A DNA stretch of 64,000 nucleotides, taken from assembly GCF_001995215.1 (NCBI RefSeq), contig NZ_MUXN01000023.1, positions 242,636-306,635 on the forward strand, written 5' to 3'. The DNA is from Amycolatopsis azurea DSM 43854. GTDB lineage: Bacteria > Actinomycetota > Actinomycetes > Mycobacteriales > Pseudonocardiaceae. The notes below the pieces were generated by a model that saw nothing but the letters and a program-made list of their open reading frames with translations, ran no database searches and was not told the DNA's origin. Shown here piece after piece: positions 1-10,236 of the stretch; position 1 is the first letter of the stretch; the number at the start of each line of letters is the position of its first letter. Both the position numbers and the translations under genes were made by a program.

Positions 1-23
1 GGGGCCTTCATGTACTTGGAGCG

Positions 24-1100
24 CTACTTTTCGGCGTCGGGCTTCGGGTCCTCGGACGCCTTGTCGGCGGCCGAGTCCCGGACGGTGTCCGGGGCCGCCG
101 CGACTTCCGCGTGCGCCTCTTCCTTGGGAGCCTCGTCCTCGGAGGCCTTGGGCGCGTCCTCCGCGCCCTTCTCCCCGGACTCGGCGGTCTCGTCTTCCCG
201 CGGGACGTCCTTGCTCCACAGCGTTTCCGGCGCTTCCCGCGGCCCCCGCTTCGCGGCGAGGACGAAGTACACGATCGCCGCGGCGAACACCAGGATCGAG
301 GTCCACACGTTGACCCGCAGGCCCAGGATGTGGTTCGCGGTGTCGGTCCGCATCATCTCGATCCAGAACCGGCCCGCGGTGTACCCGGCGACGTACAGCG
401 CGAACACGCGGCCGTGGCCGAGCCGGAACTTCTTGTCCGCCCAGATGACCAGCAGCGCGACACCGAGGTTCCAGATGAGTTCGTAGAGGAACGTCGGGTG
501 CACCGGGCTGTCTTGCAACGGGATGTGCCCGAGCGCGACGCCGTTCAGGAAGTCGTCCGGGTTGTTCACGTTGATGCGCTGGTAGATCTCCAGACCCCAC
601 GGCAGGTCGGTGTGCGCGCCGTAGAGCTCCTGGTTGAAGTAGTTGCCGACCCGCCCGATCGCCTGCGCGATCACGATCCCCGGGGCGAGCGCGTCCGCCA
701 TCGCGGGCAGCGGGATGCCCCGGCGGCGGCAGGCGATCAGCGCGCCGACCGCGCCGAGCGCGATCGCGCCCCAGATGCCGAGGCCGCCGTCCCAGATCTT
801 CAGCGCGTTGAGCGGGTTCTTGCCCTCGCCGAAGTACAGCTGGTTGTCGGTGATGACGTGGTACAACCGCCCGCCGACCAGGCCGAACGGCACCGCGAAG
901 ACGGCGACGTCGATGACGGTGCCCTTCGTGCCGCCGCGGTTCACCCAGCGCCGCTCGCCCAGCCAGATCGCCACGATGATGCCGGCGATGATGCACAAGG
1001 CGTACGCCCGGATCGGGACCGGCCCGATATGCCAGACGCCCTGGTCGGGGCTGGGGATGGTCGCGAGGAACGCTGCCGAGGCGGTATTCACGGAGGCCAC
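24..1100 (-). CDS. lgt: Prolipoprotein diacylglyceryl transferase
   Basis: Integral membrane enzyme that transfers diacylglycerol from phosphatidylglycerol to the lipobox cysteine of prolipoproteins. The family signature GRVGNYFNQELYG is present near residue 150, and several hydrophobic helices fill the first ~270 residues. A long Glu/Ala/Asp/Lys-rich tail follows (about residues 270-358); such acidic tails are frequent in actinobacterial Lgt and are probably cytoplasmic. The start is a GTG, with another in-frame GTG three codons later, so the exact start is open. It lies 29 bp downstream of the M20 hydrolase on the same strand and closes the his-trp-lgt block, its usual actinobacterial place next to trpA, here separated by the FluG-like insert. 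Confidence 0.95.
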   Translation of the reverse strand: MASVNTASAAFLATIPSPDQGVWHIGPVPIRAYALCIIAGIIVAIWLGERRWVNRGGTKGTVIDVAVFAVPFGLVGGRLYHVITDNQLYFGEGKNPLNALKIWDGGLGIWGAIALGAVGALIACRRRGIPLPAMADALAPGIVIAQAIGRVGNYFNQELYGAHTDLPWGLEIYQRINVNNPDDFLNGVALGHIPLQDSPVHPTFLYELIWNLGVALLVIWADKKFRLGHGRVFALYVAGYTAGRFWIEMMRTDTANHILGLRVNVWTSILVFAAAIVYFVLAAKRGPREAPETLWSKDVPREDETAESGEKGAEDAPKASEDEAPKEEAHAEVAAAPDTVRDSAADKASEDPKPDAEK

Positions 1101-1129
1101 CGTAGCGCTTCATCCACTTCTTGGGGGCG

Positions 1130-2299
1130 TCAGCCCTCGACGGCGGCCAAATAGCCCGCGATCAGCGCCGAAGCGACCTGCCGGATGGCGGAGTCCGGTG
1201 GCAGGAACAGTTCGTCGTGCAGGCTCGGCGCGCCCGCGGTGTCGCCGAGGCCGACGAACATCATCAGCCCGCGCGTCGTCCCGCAATAGTGCGCGAAGTC
1301 GTCGGCGCCGAACGACCGGAAATCGGTGTCCACGCCCACCCCGGCCCGGACGAGCCGCCGATGCGCGCGCAGGGTCAGCCCGGCCTCGTTGTGCAGCACC
1401 GGTTCGCACGGGCTGATCTCCAGTTCGGCGTGGCAGCCGTGCGCCTTCGCGGTGCCGTGGACGATCTCGGCCAGCCCTTCCAGCGCGAGGTCGCGGTCCT
1501 CGGCGCGCATCAGCCGCAGCGAGCCCGACAGGCGGGCCTCGTTCGGCACGACGTTCGCCGTCCTCCCCGCCTCGATCCGGCCGACCGAGCAGACCGCGCC
1601 GAACACCGGGTCGACCCGGCGGCTGGCGAGCTGCTGCAGGCTCACCACGAGCTGGCTGAGCGCGAGGATCGGGTCGCGCAGCAGATGCGGGTACCCGGCG
1701 TGCCCGCCCTGGCCGCGGACGATCACGTCGAACTCGTCGGTGGAGGCGTTGACCGGTCCGGGGACCGCCGACACCACGCCCGCCGCGAGCCGCGGCTGGA
1801 CGTGCGCGCCGATGACCGCCTCGACGCCGTATTCGGTGAGCACTCCGGAGTCGACGATGTCCAGCGCGCCGGACGGCGAAGTCTCCTCCCGCGGCTGCAG
1901 GAGCGCGACGAGCGGCCTCGGTACCCCGACGACGGCCGCCGCGCGACAGGTGGCGACGAGCGCGGCCATGTGCACGTCGTGCCCGCACGCGTGCATCAGC
2001 GGCGTCTCCGACGCCCACGGGACGCCGGTGCGCTCGGTGACCGGCAGCGCGTCCAGTTCGGTGCGCAGCGCCACGGCCGGGCCCGGCCCGGTGCCGGGGA
2101 ACAGCACCGCACGCCCGGTCTTGGCGACCAGGACCCCTTCGCCGGCGCCCAAGGCCTCGACGAGGATCCGCGCGGTGTCCTCTTCGTCCCCCGACGCGCG
2201 CGGATCGGCGTGCACCCGGTGCCGCAGCGCGATCGCGGACGGCAGTTCCGCCTCGACGGCGGCCTCCCACCGGTCCTGTAGTTCGTCCAGTTCCGTCAT
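1130..2299 (-). CDS. M20-family amidohydrolase (hippurate/IAA-amino acid hydrolase type)
   Basis: Zinc-dependent peptidase/amidase of the M20D group that hydrolyses N-acyl amino acids. The metal-binding stretch MHACGHDVHMA (around residue 108) and the later REETSPSGALD stretch, where the catalytic Glu sits, are typical, and the 389-residue length is normal. No signal peptide is visible, so it is cytoplasmic. The ATG overlaps the stop of the upstream TIM-barrel amidohydrolase (ATGA), so the two are translationally coupled. With the divergent glutamine-synthetase-like gene they suggest a small pathway making or breaking amide or gamma-glutamyl bonds. The substrate cannot be read from the sequence. 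Confidence 0.9.
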   Translation of the reverse strand: MTELDELQDRWEAAVEAELPSAIALRHRVHADPRASGDEEDTARILVEALGAGEGVLVAKTGRAVLFPGTGPGPAVALRTELDALPVTERTGVPWASETPLMHACGHDVHMAALVATCRAAAVVGVPRPLVALLQPREETSPSGALDIVDSGVLTEYGVEAVIGAHVQPRLAAGVVSAVPGPVNASTDEFDVIVRGQGGHAGYPHLLRDPILALSQLVVSLQQLASRRVDPVFGAVCSVGRIEAGRTANVVPNEARLSGSLRLMRAEDRDLALEGLAEIVHGTAKAHGCHAELEISPCEPVLHNEAGLTLRAHRRLVRAGVGVDTDFRSFGADDFAHYCGTTRGLMMFVGLGDTAGAPSLHDELFLPPDSAIRQVASALIAGYLAAVEG

Positions 2300-3438
2300 G
2301 TCCCCTCCAGCCCGTACACCCGTTCGGCGTTGCGTCGCCCCACCAGCGCCGCTATCCGATGTGCGTCCACTTCGGACAGTACGTCCGCGGTGAGCCCCGC
2401 GTACAGGAAGTCCGACAGTCCTTGCCGGAACAACGCGGTGCCGAGGTGGTACAGCTCGGCCAGCCCGAACGCGTCCGTGGAGAACAGCAGCTTCCCGAAC
2501 GGCACTATCTCCATTGTCTCCGCGATGATCGCGGACGCCCGGTGACCGACGTTGTGCGTCGCGAGGCCCACGTCGATGAACACGTGCTCGAAGACCTGCG
2601 CCAGATACGCGGCGTTCCGGTGAAAGGGATAGTTGTGCAGCAACAGGATCGGCACACCGTGTGACCGCGTCGCCCGCAACAGGCCCGTGAGCAGCAGCGG
2701 ATCGCAGCGATGCAGGTCCACGTCGGAATCGCCGAAGCCGACGTGGAACTGGATCGGCAGGGCCAGGTCGATCCCGGTCCAGACGAGGAACCGGTGCAGC
2801 ACCTCGTCCGCCAGCCGGACCGGCTCGCCCGCCTCGATCCGCGCGAGCCAGCGGCCCGCCGCATCGATGACCTCGGCGTCCGTGGGCCGCTCCCCCGCCA
2901 GTTCGAGGCCGACCCGGTAGGCGGCGATGGACTTGAACCCCACCGCCGTCGTGGCGCGTTTCGCCAGTTCCCCGGCGAAGGCGGAGGCGAACCCGGCCGC
3001 CGTCGTGGACTCGATCACCGCTTCGGCGACCTGTTCGAGGCGGACGATGTCCCGCGCGCGGGCCCCGGACAGCTGCGCGAACTGCTCGGTCGTGGTCAGC
3101 GTGTCCGGCAGGAAACCGCCGTCGAGCAGGAAGTCGGTCGTGCCGGTGGCACGCAGGAATCGCGCGTTGACCTCGGTGGCGCCCAGTTCGGCGCGGCGGG
3201 CCAGGTAGACCTCCGCCGGGACGTGCGGCGGCAGGTCCAGCATCGGGGCGCAGCGGGCCCGGACCGCGAGGCCGATCAGCGAGTCGAACAAGGTCGTGCC
3301 CAGTGACGAGACGGTGTCGGCCTCGGTGAGCATCTGCTCGAACTCGATCCGGCCGAGGTCGCCGGTGACGACGCCGTGGCAGTGGTGGTCCACCAGCCGC
3401 GTCTCGGCCACGTACGGCAGGATCCCGGGTCCCGGCAT
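2296..3438 (-). CDS. Amidohydrolase-2 family TIM-barrel protein (FluG N-domain-like)
   Basis: Metal-dependent hydrolase of the amidohydrolase superfamily. From the ATG at 3438 the protein is 380 aa and begins with the metal motif VDHHCH at about residue 15. Later come HNYPFHRN (His ligands near residue 268) and FSTDAFG, where the Asp ligand is expected. The reading frame stays open a further 107 codons upstream, but that part runs into the divergent gene and reads as noise, so 3438 is preferred. Its 3' end is ATGA-coupled to the M20 hydrolase. In fungal FluG and plant NodGS this domain is fused to a glutamine-synthetase domain; here the synthetase is the divergent neighbour. Confidence 0.85.
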   Translation of the reverse strand: MPGPGILPYVAETRLVDHHCHGVVTGDLGRIEFEQMLTEADTVSSLGTTLFDSLIGLAVRARCAPMLDLPPHVPAEVYLARRAELGATEVNARFLRATGTTDFLLDGGFLPDTLTTTEQFAQLSGARARDIVRLEQVAEAVIESTTAAGFASAFAGELAKRATTAVGFKSIAAYRVGLELAGERPTDAEVIDAAGRWLARIEAGEPVRLADEVLHRFLVWTGIDLALPIQFHVGFGDSDVDLHRCDPLLLTGLLRATRSHGVPILLLHNYPFHRNAAYLAQVFEHVFIDVGLATHNVGHRASAIIAETMEIVPFGKLLFSTDAFGLAELYHLGTALFRQGLSDFLYAGLTADVLSEVDAHRIAALVGRRNAERVYGLEGT

Positions 3439-3534
3439 GAGCAAGTCCCTTCTCGTGATCGACGAGTGCGGCCTCACCTTATGGCCGGATCCGGGCATGG
3501 CAAGGGGCCCGAGTTGAGGCCAGGATGAGGAACC

Positions 3535-4908
3535 ATGGTGAACCGGGAAGCACTGACCGCCCGCGCGACCGCCCTCACCGGCGATCTCCGGGCCAGGGGC
3601 GTCGAACTCGTGGCCCTGACCTTCGTGGACAACGCCGGGATCGCGCGGGTCAAGGCCGTGCCGCTGCGGAAACTGCCGTCCGCCGCCGCGTGGGGTGTCG
3701 GTGCTTCGAACTGCTTCGATTTCTTCGGCTCCGACGACGCCATCACCGGGGGTGAGCACTCACTCGGCCCGGTCGGCGATCTGCGGCTGCATCCGGACCT
3801 CGACGCGCTGACCGTGCTCGCCGGGCAGCCCGGCTGGGCCTGGGCGCCGGTGACGAAACTCGACCAGGAGGGCGAGCCGCATCCGCAGGACCCGCGTGCG
3901 CTGCTGGCGACGGCGGTGGACAGGCTCGCCGCACGCGGTCACCGGGCGTTGATGAGCTTCGAGATCGAGTGGGTGGTCACCACCGCCGACGCCCAGGACG
4001 ATCCGACGTCGGCCACCGCAGGCCCGGCCTACGGCTACGCGCGGCTGTCCGAGCACGCCGACTATCTCCGCGCCCTGGTGTCCACTTTGGACCAGCAGGG
4101 CGTCGGGGTGGAACAGATCCATCCCGAATACGCCGACGGCCAGTTCGAACTGTCCGTCGCGGCCGCCGATCCGGTGCGCGCGGCCGACGTCGCCGTCCTG
4201 ACGAAGGAGACGATCCGCGCGCTCAGCCACCGGCACGGGCTGAAGGCGTCCTTCACCCCGAAGTTCGCGCCCGCCGGCGTCGGCAACGGCGGGCACGTGC
4301 ACCTGAGCGTCTGGGACGGCCCGCGGAACCTTTTCTCCGGCGGGGAAAGGATTTTCGGGCTGACATCGGTCGCCGAGTCGTTCGGCGCGGGCATCCTGCG
4401 GCGGCTGCCCGCGCTCCTGGCGATCGGGGCGCCGTCGGTCGTCAGCTACCTGCGGCTGGAGCCGCACCACTGGGCCGGGGTGTACGCGGCGTGGGGACTG
4501 GAGAACCGGGAGACGCCGTTGCGGCTGGTGCGCGGGGTCGCCGGGAACCGGGAGTCGGCGGCGAACCTCGAGGTCAAATGCTTCGACCTGACCGCGAACC
4601 CGTATCTGCTGGCCGCCGCCCTGCTGTTCGCCGGGATGGCCGGTGCCGACGAGGAGGCTTCGCTGCCGGAGCCGGTGGACGTCGATCCGGGGACGCTGTC
4701 CGACGCGGAACGCGCCGCGCGCGGGATCGAGCGGCTGCCGGTGAGCCTGGCGGAATCCGTCGCGGCCTTCGAAGCGGACAAGGACCTGGCTGCCGCGTTC
4801 GGCGCTCCGCTGGCGACGACGATCGTGGACGTGCGGCGGGCGGAGATCGAACGGTTCGCGGGCGCGAGCGCGAAGGAGGTCACCGAGGCGCAACGGTGGC
4901 GGCACTGA
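3535..4908 (+). CDS. Glutamine-synthetase-family ligase (FluG/gamma-glutamyl ligase type)
   Basis: ATP-dependent carboxylate-amine ligase of the type I glutamine synthetase superfamily, 457 aa. The GS core is recognisable: EIEWVV (metal-binding Glu, ~residue 143), HPEYADGQFE (~200), GNGGHVHLS (ATP/metal His, ~250), NRETPLRL (~325) and EVKCFDLTANPY near 350. It differs from housekeeping GlnA: no adenylylation-loop Tyr motif was seen, and the N-terminal region is divergent. It therefore probably glutamylates a small amine or amide rather than ammonia. It is divergent from the TIM-barrel amidohydrolase across 96 bp, recreating the two FluG domains as separate genes. True substrate unknown. Confidence 0.85.
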   Translation: MVNREALTARATALTGDLRARGVELVALTFVDNAGIARVKAVPLRKLPSAAAWGVGASNCFDFFGSDDAITGGEHSLGPVGDLRLHPDLDALTVLAGQPGWAWAPVTKLDQEGEPHPQDPRALLATAVDRLAARGHRALMSFEIEWVVTTADAQDDPTSATAGPAYGYARLSEHADYLRALVSTLDQQGVGVEQIHPEYADGQFELSVAAADPVRAADVAVLTKETIRALSHRHGLKASFTPKFAPAGVGNGGHVHLSVWDGPRNLFSGGERIFGLTSVAESFGAGILRRLPALLAIGAPSVVSYLRLEPHHWAGVYAAWGLENRETPLRLVRGVAGNRESAANLEVKCFDLTANPYLLAAALLFAGMAGADEEASLPEPVDVDPGTLSDAERAARGIERLPVSLAESVAAFEADKDLAAAFGAPLATTIVDVRRAEIERFAGASAKEVTEAQRWRH

Positions 4909-4956
4909 GCATGCTCGCCGGGGGCTGAAGGGGACTTTCCCCACATCAGACGCAGC

Positions 4957-4999
4957 GAAGGGGCCCTTCACCGCGTCGCATGCGGTGAAGGGCCCCTTC
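4957..4999. terminator. Inverted repeat between convergent genes, probable bidirectional terminator
   Basis: Perfect 18-bp arms (4957-4974 and 4982-4999) around a 7-nt loop. It lies between the convergent ends of the glutamine-synthetase-like gene and trpA. The arm core GAAGGGGCCCTTCACCGC belongs to the GTGAAGG/CCTTCAC repeat family found at several other gene ends in the window. A second half-unit (GAAGGGGACTTTCCCC) lies just before it, at 4928-4943. Confidence 0.75.
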
Positions 5000-5012
5000 A
5001 GCCCACGTCAGA

Positions 5013-5804
5013 TCAAGCCGGGGCGACGGTCTTTCGCACCCCAGCGGCCAGTTCGGCCGACAGCTCGCGTACCGCGTCGACGCCGCTCGCCGCGGCCGTC
5101 ACCAGCGCCGAGCCGACGATGACGCCGTCCGCGAACCCGGCGACCTGCGCCGCCTGCGCGCCGGACCGGACGCCGATCCCGACGCCGATCGGCAGCTCCG
5201 TGTGCGCGCGGGTCCGCTCGACCAGGTCCTCGGCGTGCACGCCGACCTGGTCACGAGCGCCGGTCACGCCCATCACGGCGGTCGCGTACACGAAGCCCGA
5301 AGCGGCCGCGACGGTCTTCGCGATCCGCTCCTCCGAGGAGGACGGCGCGACCAGGAAGATCCGGTCCAGACCGTGCTGTTCGGAGGCGGCCATCCACTCG
5401 TCGGCCTCGTCCGGGATCAGGTCCGGGGTGATCATCCCGAGCCCGCCCGCGGCCGCGAGGTCGCGGGCGAAGCGGTCGACGCCGTAGCGGTGCACCGGGT
5501 TCCAGTACGTCATCACGACGGCCTTGCCGCCGCGCGCAGACACCGACTCGACGACCTCGAACAGGTGCTTGAGCTTGAAGCCGCCGGAGAGCGCGCTCAC
5601 CGACGCGGCCTGGATGGTCGGGCCGTCCATGACCGGGTCCGAGTAGGGCACGCCCACCTCGACCAGGTCGGCGCCGCCGTCGACCACCGCGGCCAGCAGA
5701 TCCTTCGACCCGTCGACCGTCGGGAAGCCCGCCGGGAGGTACCCGATCAGTGCTCCGCGTCCTTCGGCCCGGGTCTTGGCGAAGATGTCGTCCAGGGCGC
5801 TCAT
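5013..5804 (-). CDS. trpA: Tryptophan synthase alpha chain
   Basis: Cleaves indole-3-glycerol phosphate to indole and glyceraldehyde 3-phosphate within the alpha2-beta2 tryptophan synthase complex. It is 263 aa. The catalytic acids fall at Glu49 (in [12 protein letters not shown]) and Asp60, the same numbering as the E. coli enzyme. The start at 5804 is chosen because its ATG overlaps the trpB stop (ATGA), coupling the two subunits. An open frame continues upstream but is only trpB in another frame. It is the last gene of trpE-membrane-trpC-trpB-trpA. Confidence 0.97.
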   Translation of the reverse strand: MSALDDIFAKTRAEGRGALIGYLPAGFPTVDGSKDLLAAVVDGGADLVEVGVPYSDPVMDGPTIQAASVSALSGGFKLKHLFEVVESVSARGGKAVVMTYWNPVHRYGVDRFARDLAAAGGLGMITPDLIPDEADEWMAASEQHGLDRIFLVAPSSSEERIAKTVAAASGFVYATAVMGVTGARDQVGVHAEDLVERTRAHTELPIGVGIGVRSGAQAAQVAGFADGVIVGSALVTAAASGVDAVRELSAELAAGVRKTVAPA

Positions 5805-7030
5805 GCGTTCTCCACCAGGCCGAAGTACTTCGCCGCCGTGTCCATGTCCTTGTCGCCGCGACCGGACAGGTTCACGATGATCAGGCCCTCGGGACCCAGT
5901 TCGCGGCCGAGCACCAGCGCGCCCGCGAGTGCGTGCGCCGACTCGATCGCCGGGATGATGCCCTCGGTGCGCGAAAGCAGCTTGAACGCGTCCATCGCCT
6001 CGGCGTCGGTCACCGGCCGGTACTCGGCGCGGCCGCTGTCCTTGAGCCACGAGTGCTCGGGGCCGACGCCCGGGTAGTCCAGACCCGCGGAGATCGAGTG
6101 CGACTCGACGGTCTGGCCGTCCTCGTCCTGCAGCAGGTACGTCATCGCGCCGTGCAGGTTGCCCGGCGTGCCCTTCGTGAGCGTGGCGCCGTGACGGTTG
6201 CCCTCGATGCCCTCGCCACCCGGCTCCAGGCCGACCAGCCGCACGGAGGGGTCGTCGATGAAGCCGTGGAAGATGCCGATCGCGTTCGACCCGCCGCCGA
6301 CGCAGGCCGCGACGGCGTCCGGCAGGCGGCCTGCCTGTTCCAGGATCTGGGCGCGGGCCTCCTCGCCGATGATCTTGTGGAAGTTCCGCACCATCATCGG
6401 GAACGGGTACGGGCCCGCGGCCGTACCGAACAGGTAATGCGTGGTGTCGGCGTTGGTGACCCAGTCGCGCAGCGCCTCGTTGATCGCGTCCTTGAGCGTG
6501 CGCGAACCGGTCTTCACCGGGATGACCTCGGCGCCGAGCAGCTTCATGCGCGCGACGTTCAGCGCCTGCCGCTCGGTGTCGACCTCGCCCATGTAGACGA
6601 CGCATTCGAGGTCGAGCAGGGCGCAGGCGGTGGCGGTGGCCACGCCGTGCTGTCCGGCCCCGGTCTCGGCGATGACCCGCTTCTTGCCCATCCGCTTGGT
6701 GAGCAGCGCCTGGCCCAGCACGTTGTTGATCTTGTGTGAACCGGTGTGGTTCAGATCCTCGCGCTTGAGGAAGACGCGGGCGCCGCCGGCGTGCTCACCG
6801 AAGCGTTTGGCCTCGGTGAGCAGCGACGGACGACCGGCGTAGTCACGCAGCAGACGACGGAACTCGTTGACGAAGTCCGGGTCGGTCCGCGCCTTGTCGT
6901 ACTCGGCCGCGACCTCGTCGACGACGCCGATCAGGGCCTCGGGCATGAACCGGCCGCCGTACGGGCCGTAGTAGCCCCGGCCGTCCGGGTCGTGCTCGCC
7001 GTGCGGTGTTTCGGTGTACTCCACGCTCAT
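5801..7030 (-). CDS. trpB: Tryptophan synthase beta chain
   Basis: PLP enzyme that condenses indole with serine to give tryptophan. The Schiff-base lysine is Lys100 in [10 protein letters not shown]. The Gly-rich phosphate loop GGGSNAIG is present and the length is normal at 409 aa. The ATG at 7030 overlaps the trpC stop in an ATGA, so it is preferred to an in-frame TTG six codons upstream. Downstream it overlaps trpA in the same way, so trpC-B-A is one tightly coupled unit. Confidence 0.97.
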   Translation of the reverse strand: MSVEYTETPHGEHDPDGRGYYGPYGGRFMPEALIGVVDEVAAEYDKARTDPDFVNEFRRLLRDYAGRPSLLTEAKRFGEHAGGARVFLKREDLNHTGSHKINNVLGQALLTKRMGKKRVIAETGAGQHGVATATACALLDLECVVYMGEVDTERQALNVARMKLLGAEVIPVKTGSRTLKDAINEALRDWVTNADTTHYLFGTAAGPYPFPMMVRNFHKIIGEEARAQILEQAGRLPDAVAACVGGGSNAIGIFHGFIDDPSVRLVGLEPGGEGIEGNRHGATLTKGTPGNLHGAMTYLLQDEDGQTVESHSISAGLDYPGVGPEHSWLKDSGRAEYRPVTDAEAMDAFKLLSRTEGIIPAIESAHALAGALVLGRELGPEGLIIVNLSGRGDKDMDTAAKYFGLVENA

Positions 7031-7836
7031 CGAGAAGGCCTCGGGCAAGCGGGGTGCGAACCGGCGGTGACCAGCTTGACCAGCGCGCCCTTCGGGTCAC
7101 CCGACGCGACGAGCCCTTCGCCCACGAGGACCGCGTCGGCGCCGTGACCGGCGTACGACATCAGGTCACCGGGGCCGCGGACACCGGACTCGGCGATCTT
7201 GAAGACGTCCATCGGCAGGCCGGGGGCCAGCCGCGAGAAGACGTCCCGGTCGACCTCGAGGGTGTGCAGGTTGCGGGCGTTGACGCCGATCACCTTCGCG
7301 CCGGCTTCGAGGGCCTTGTCGGCCTCTTCGGCGTTGTGGATCTCGACCAGCGCGGTCATCCCGAGGGATTCGACCCGGTCCAGCAACGCGATCAGGGCGT
7401 TCTGCTCCAGCGCCGCCACGATCAGCAGGACCATGTCCGCGCCGTGCAGCCGCGCCTCGTGGACCTGGTACGGGCTGACGATGAAGTCCTTGCGCAGCAC
7501 GGGGATGTCGACCGCCGCGCGGACCGCGTCGAGGTCGGCGAGCGAACCGCCGAACCGCCGCTGCTCGGTCAGCACGCTGATCACCCGGGCCCCGCCGTCG
7601 GCGTAGTCCTTCGCCAGCGCGGCCGGATCCGGGATCTCGGCCAGATCGCCCTTGGAGGGGCTGCGCCGCTTCACCTCGGCGATGACGCCGATACCGGACT
7701 CGCGCAGGGCCGCGAGCACGTCACGTGGGGGCGCGACCTGGGTCGCACGCTTCTTCAGTTCGTCGAACGGCAGAGCCGCCTCGCGCTCGGCGAGATCGGC
7801 ACGGACGCCGGCGACGATGTCTTCGAGCACGCTCAC
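7027..7836 (-). CDS. trpC: Indole-3-glycerol phosphate synthase
   Basis: TIM-barrel enzyme converting CdRP to indole-3-glycerol phosphate. It is 269 aa, with [13 protein letters not shown] (~residue 53), the [12 protein letters not shown] strand (~residue 112), [13 protein letters not shown] near 180 and [11 protein letters not shown] near 210, all family hallmarks. It is a stand-alone TrpC with no fused TrpF domain. Because trpF is absent from the cluster, the preceding isomerase step is probably done by PriA encoded at 22.6 kb. A 192-bp gap with no gene or clear hairpin separates it from the upstream membrane-protein gene, so it may have its own promoter there. Confidence 0.96.
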   Translation of the reverse strand: MSVLEDIVAGVRADLAEREAALPFDELKKRATQVAPPRDVLAALRESGIGVIAEVKRRSPSKGDLAEIPDPAALAKDYADGGARVISVLTEQRRFGGSLADLDAVRAAVDIPVLRKDFIVSPYQVHEARLHGADMVLLIVAALEQNALIALLDRVESLGMTALVEIHNAEEADKALEAGAKVIGVNARNLHTLEVDRDVFSRLAPGLPMDVFKIAESGVRGPGDLMSYAGHGADAVLVGEGLVASGDPKGALVKLVTAGSHPACPRPSR

Positions 7837-8028
7837 CGGAGTCCCTCACCGGCTGTCGTACTCACGGATTCCTTCGCAAGGTCGCTCACAAAAACCTTCC
7901 CCTTCCCGCCGAAACGATGCTAACCCCCGCACGGATACGGTCTGGTTCCGGGTATGTCCGTTACTCCGAATGCCAACCGTGTCATCTTTGCCGGGAAAGA
8001 TCCCCGAAACCCGCGAAATCCGTCGCCG

Positions 8029-8646
8029 TCACCGGGTCGCGGTGGGATCTTCGCCTTCCGACAGCGCCTCCCACAGCTCGGTTTCCGGATCCTTGGCGGC
8101 CCGCTTCTTCGTCCCCGGCGCCGAGTACTTCGCACCGAGGCGTGGCATCCGGCCCGCGCCCTTGATGGCTGCCAACCCGCCCGCGGCCACGAGAATTCCC
8201 CCGAGGATCGCCAGCCCCCGCGCTCCCAGCATCTGGGCGACGGGCAGGCCGTCGGCGAATCCGGTGAACGGGCCGTCCGCCACGCCGATCCACACCGCGG
8301 CGGCACCGGCCACGGCGAGTACCACGCCGAGCACCCGGCGTGGCCAGCCGCCGGTGGCGATCAGCCCCGCCGTGCCCGCCAGCGCCAGCAGCGCGAGCGG
8401 AATCAGCGCGATCGCCCGTGTTGAACCGATTTCCGTGTACACCACGGTGCCGCGCACTCCGCCGTCGCGGAATTCCGCGAACCACACGAGCTGCGAGGAA
8501 CCCCACAGCGCGACCGCGCCCAGCAGCAGGCCCACCACGGCGATCCACAGTGGACGCTTGGCCTTCCTCGCGGCCGGGGCGGTGCTTTCCGGGGCCTCGC
8601 TTTCCGCGGCTTCGCTTTTCGGTGCTTCAGACACGAGTGCTGTCAC
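8029..8646 (-). CDS. Tryptophan-biosynthesis-associated membrane protein
   Basis: A 205-aa membrane protein with an Ala/Glu-rich cytoplasmic start (residues 1-30) and four hydrophobic segments (about 32-52, 81-101, 107-127, 146-166). A basic/polar C-terminus ends in [10 protein letters not shown]. It matches by layout the TIGR02234-type family that sits between trpE and trpC in many actinobacteria. Its function is unknown, and a role in tryptophan or precursor handling is only inferred from position. It overlaps the 3' end of trpE by 20 bp, indicating cotranscription. Confidence 0.8.
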   Translation of the reverse strand: MTALVSEAPKSEAAESEAPESTAPAARKAKRPLWIAVVGLLLGAVALWGSSQLVWFAEFRDGGVRGTVVYTEIGSTRAIALIPLALLALAGTAGLIATGGWPRRVLGVVLAVAGAAAVWIGVADGPFTGFADGLPVAQMLGARGLAILGGILVAAGGLAAIKGAGRMPRLGAKYSAPGTKKRAAKDPETELWEALSEGEDPTATR

Positions 8647-10198
8647 CCGCCGGGTCGAGTTCGTCCGCCGCGATCATCGTCTGCGCCGCGGCGACGGCGG
8701 ACAGCACGGTGCGGGCCTTGTTGAGCGACTCGTTGTCCTCGTAGTCGGCCACCGAGTCGGCGACGACTCCCCCGCCCGCCTGGACGTACGCGACGCCGTC
8801 CTTCATCAGCGCGGTGCGGATCGCGATCGCGGTGTCGGCGTCGCCCGCGAAGTCGAGATAACCGACAACGCCGCCGTAGAGCGCCCTGCGGGTCGGCTCC
8901 AGTTCCTCGATCAGCTGCATCGCGCGGACCTTCGGCGCGCCCGAGAGCGTCCCGGCCGGGAAGCAGGCGGCGACGGCGTCGAAAGCCGTCTTGTCGTCGA
9001 GGAGTTCGCCGGTGACCGTGGACACGATGTGCATGACGTGGCTGTAGCGCTCGACGTCGAAGAAGTCGACGACGCGCACGGTGCCGGGCTTGCAGACCTT
9101 GCCGAGGTCGTTGCGGCCGAGGTCGACGAGCATCAGGTGCTCGGCGCGCTCCTTCTCGTCGGCGAGCAGGTCCTTGGCCAGCTGCGCGTCCTCTTCCGGA
9201 TCGGCGCCGCGCCAGCGGGTGCCCGCGATCGGATGCGTGGTGGCGCGGCCGTCCCGCACGGTGACCAGCGACTCCGGGCTGGACCCGACGATGTCGAAGC
9301 CGTCCAGGCGCAGCAGGTACATGTACGGGCTCGGGTTGGACGTGCGCAGCACGCGGTAGACGTCGAGCGCGTCGGCCCGCGTCTCGATCTCGAAACGTTG
9401 CGACGGCACGATCTGGAACGCTTCACCCGCCTTGATCGCCTCGACGGCCTTCTCGACGGCCGCGTGGAAGTCCGGCTTCGAGCGGCGGCGCGTGAACTCG
9501 GGCGCGGGCCGGTCGAAGACGGCGGCCGTGGCCGGGGCCGCGACGTGCAGCTGCTTGGTCATCGCGTTGAGACGCGCGACGGCGTCGTCGTACGCGGCGT
9601 CGACGCGCTCGGGCGAGTCGTCCCAGTTGACCGCGTTGGCGATCAGCGTGACCGTGCCCTCGTGGTGGTCGAAAGCGGCCAGGTCGGTCGCCAGGAGCAT
9701 GGTGAGCTCGGGGATGTCGAGATCGCGCTCGGCGAGTTCGGGGAGCCGTTCCAGCCAGCGGACGGCGTCGTAGCCGATGTAGCCGACCATCCCGCCGGTG
9801 AGCGGCGGCATCCCGGGCAGCTGCTCGGTGTGGAGCGCGGCGACGGTCTCACGCAGCACGGTGAGCGGGTCGCCTTCGGTCGGCAGGCCGACCGGTGGGG
9901 TGCCGGTCCACACGGCCTGGCCGTCACGCACGGTCAGCGCGGCGGGGCTGTCGACGCCGATGAACGACCATCGGCTCCAGGAAGCGCCGTTCTCCGCCGA
10001 TTCGAACAGGAACGTCCCCGGCCGGTCGGCGGCGAGCTTGCGGTAGACCCCGATGGGGGTCTCACCGTCGGCGAGCACGCGACGGACAACGGGGATGACG
10101 CGACGGCCCTCGGCGAGCGCGCGGAACTCGCCGCGCGAAGGGCTGACCGAGCCGAGCCCCGACGGGCTGGCGTTTGCGGCGCTGACCATGTCGCTCAT
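8627..10198 (-). CDS. trpE: Anthranilate synthase component I
   Basis: Chorismate-utilising subunit that makes anthranilate with ammonia from a glutaminase partner. It is 523 aa from the ATG at 10198; the second ATG (10189) is also possible. The C-terminal chorismate-binding domain is clear: [41 protein letters not shown] and AIRTALM. There is no fused TrpG domain, and trpG and trpD are not in the window. Only 86 bp separate it from a divergent TetR gene, and a 20-bp palindrome lies there, so repressor control of initiation is more likely than leader-peptide attenuation. Confidence 0.95.
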   Translation of the reverse strand: MSDMVSAANASPSGLGSVSPSRGEFRALAEGRRVIPVVRRVLADGETPIGVYRKLAADRPGTFLFESAENGASWSRWSFIGVDSPAALTVRDGQAVWTGTPPVGLPTEGDPLTVLRETVAALHTEQLPGMPPLTGGMVGYIGYDAVRWLERLPELAERDLDIPELTMLLATDLAAFDHHEGTVTLIANAVNWDDSPERVDAAYDDAVARLNAMTKQLHVAAPATAAVFDRPAPEFTRRRSKPDFHAAVEKAVEAIKAGEAFQIVPSQRFEIETRADALDVYRVLRTSNPSPYMYLLRLDGFDIVGSSPESLVTVRDGRATTHPIAGTRWRGADPEEDAQLAKDLLADEKERAEHLMLVDLGRNDLGKVCKPGTVRVVDFFDVERYSHVMHIVSTVTGELLDDKTAFDAVAACFPAGTLSGAPKVRAMQLIEELEPTRRALYGGVVGYLDFAGDADTAIAIRTALMKDGVAYVQAGGGVVADSVADYEDNESLNKARTVLSAVAAAQTMIAADELDPAGDSTRV

Positions 10199-10236
10199 TG
10201 TGCTGCAACCGCCGGACGGGCGGGACCTGGGGGATG

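Noticed and set aside
1-23. Start of another gene or half of a terminator before the lgt stop
   Set aside because: Only 23 bp are visible; CCTTCATGTA resembles repeat arms elsewhere but the partner arm is outside the window.
3439-3759. N-terminal extension of the TIM-barrel amidohydrolase
   Set aside because: Overlaps the start of the divergent ligase gene and lacks domain character; ATG 3438 lies just before the HxH metal motif.
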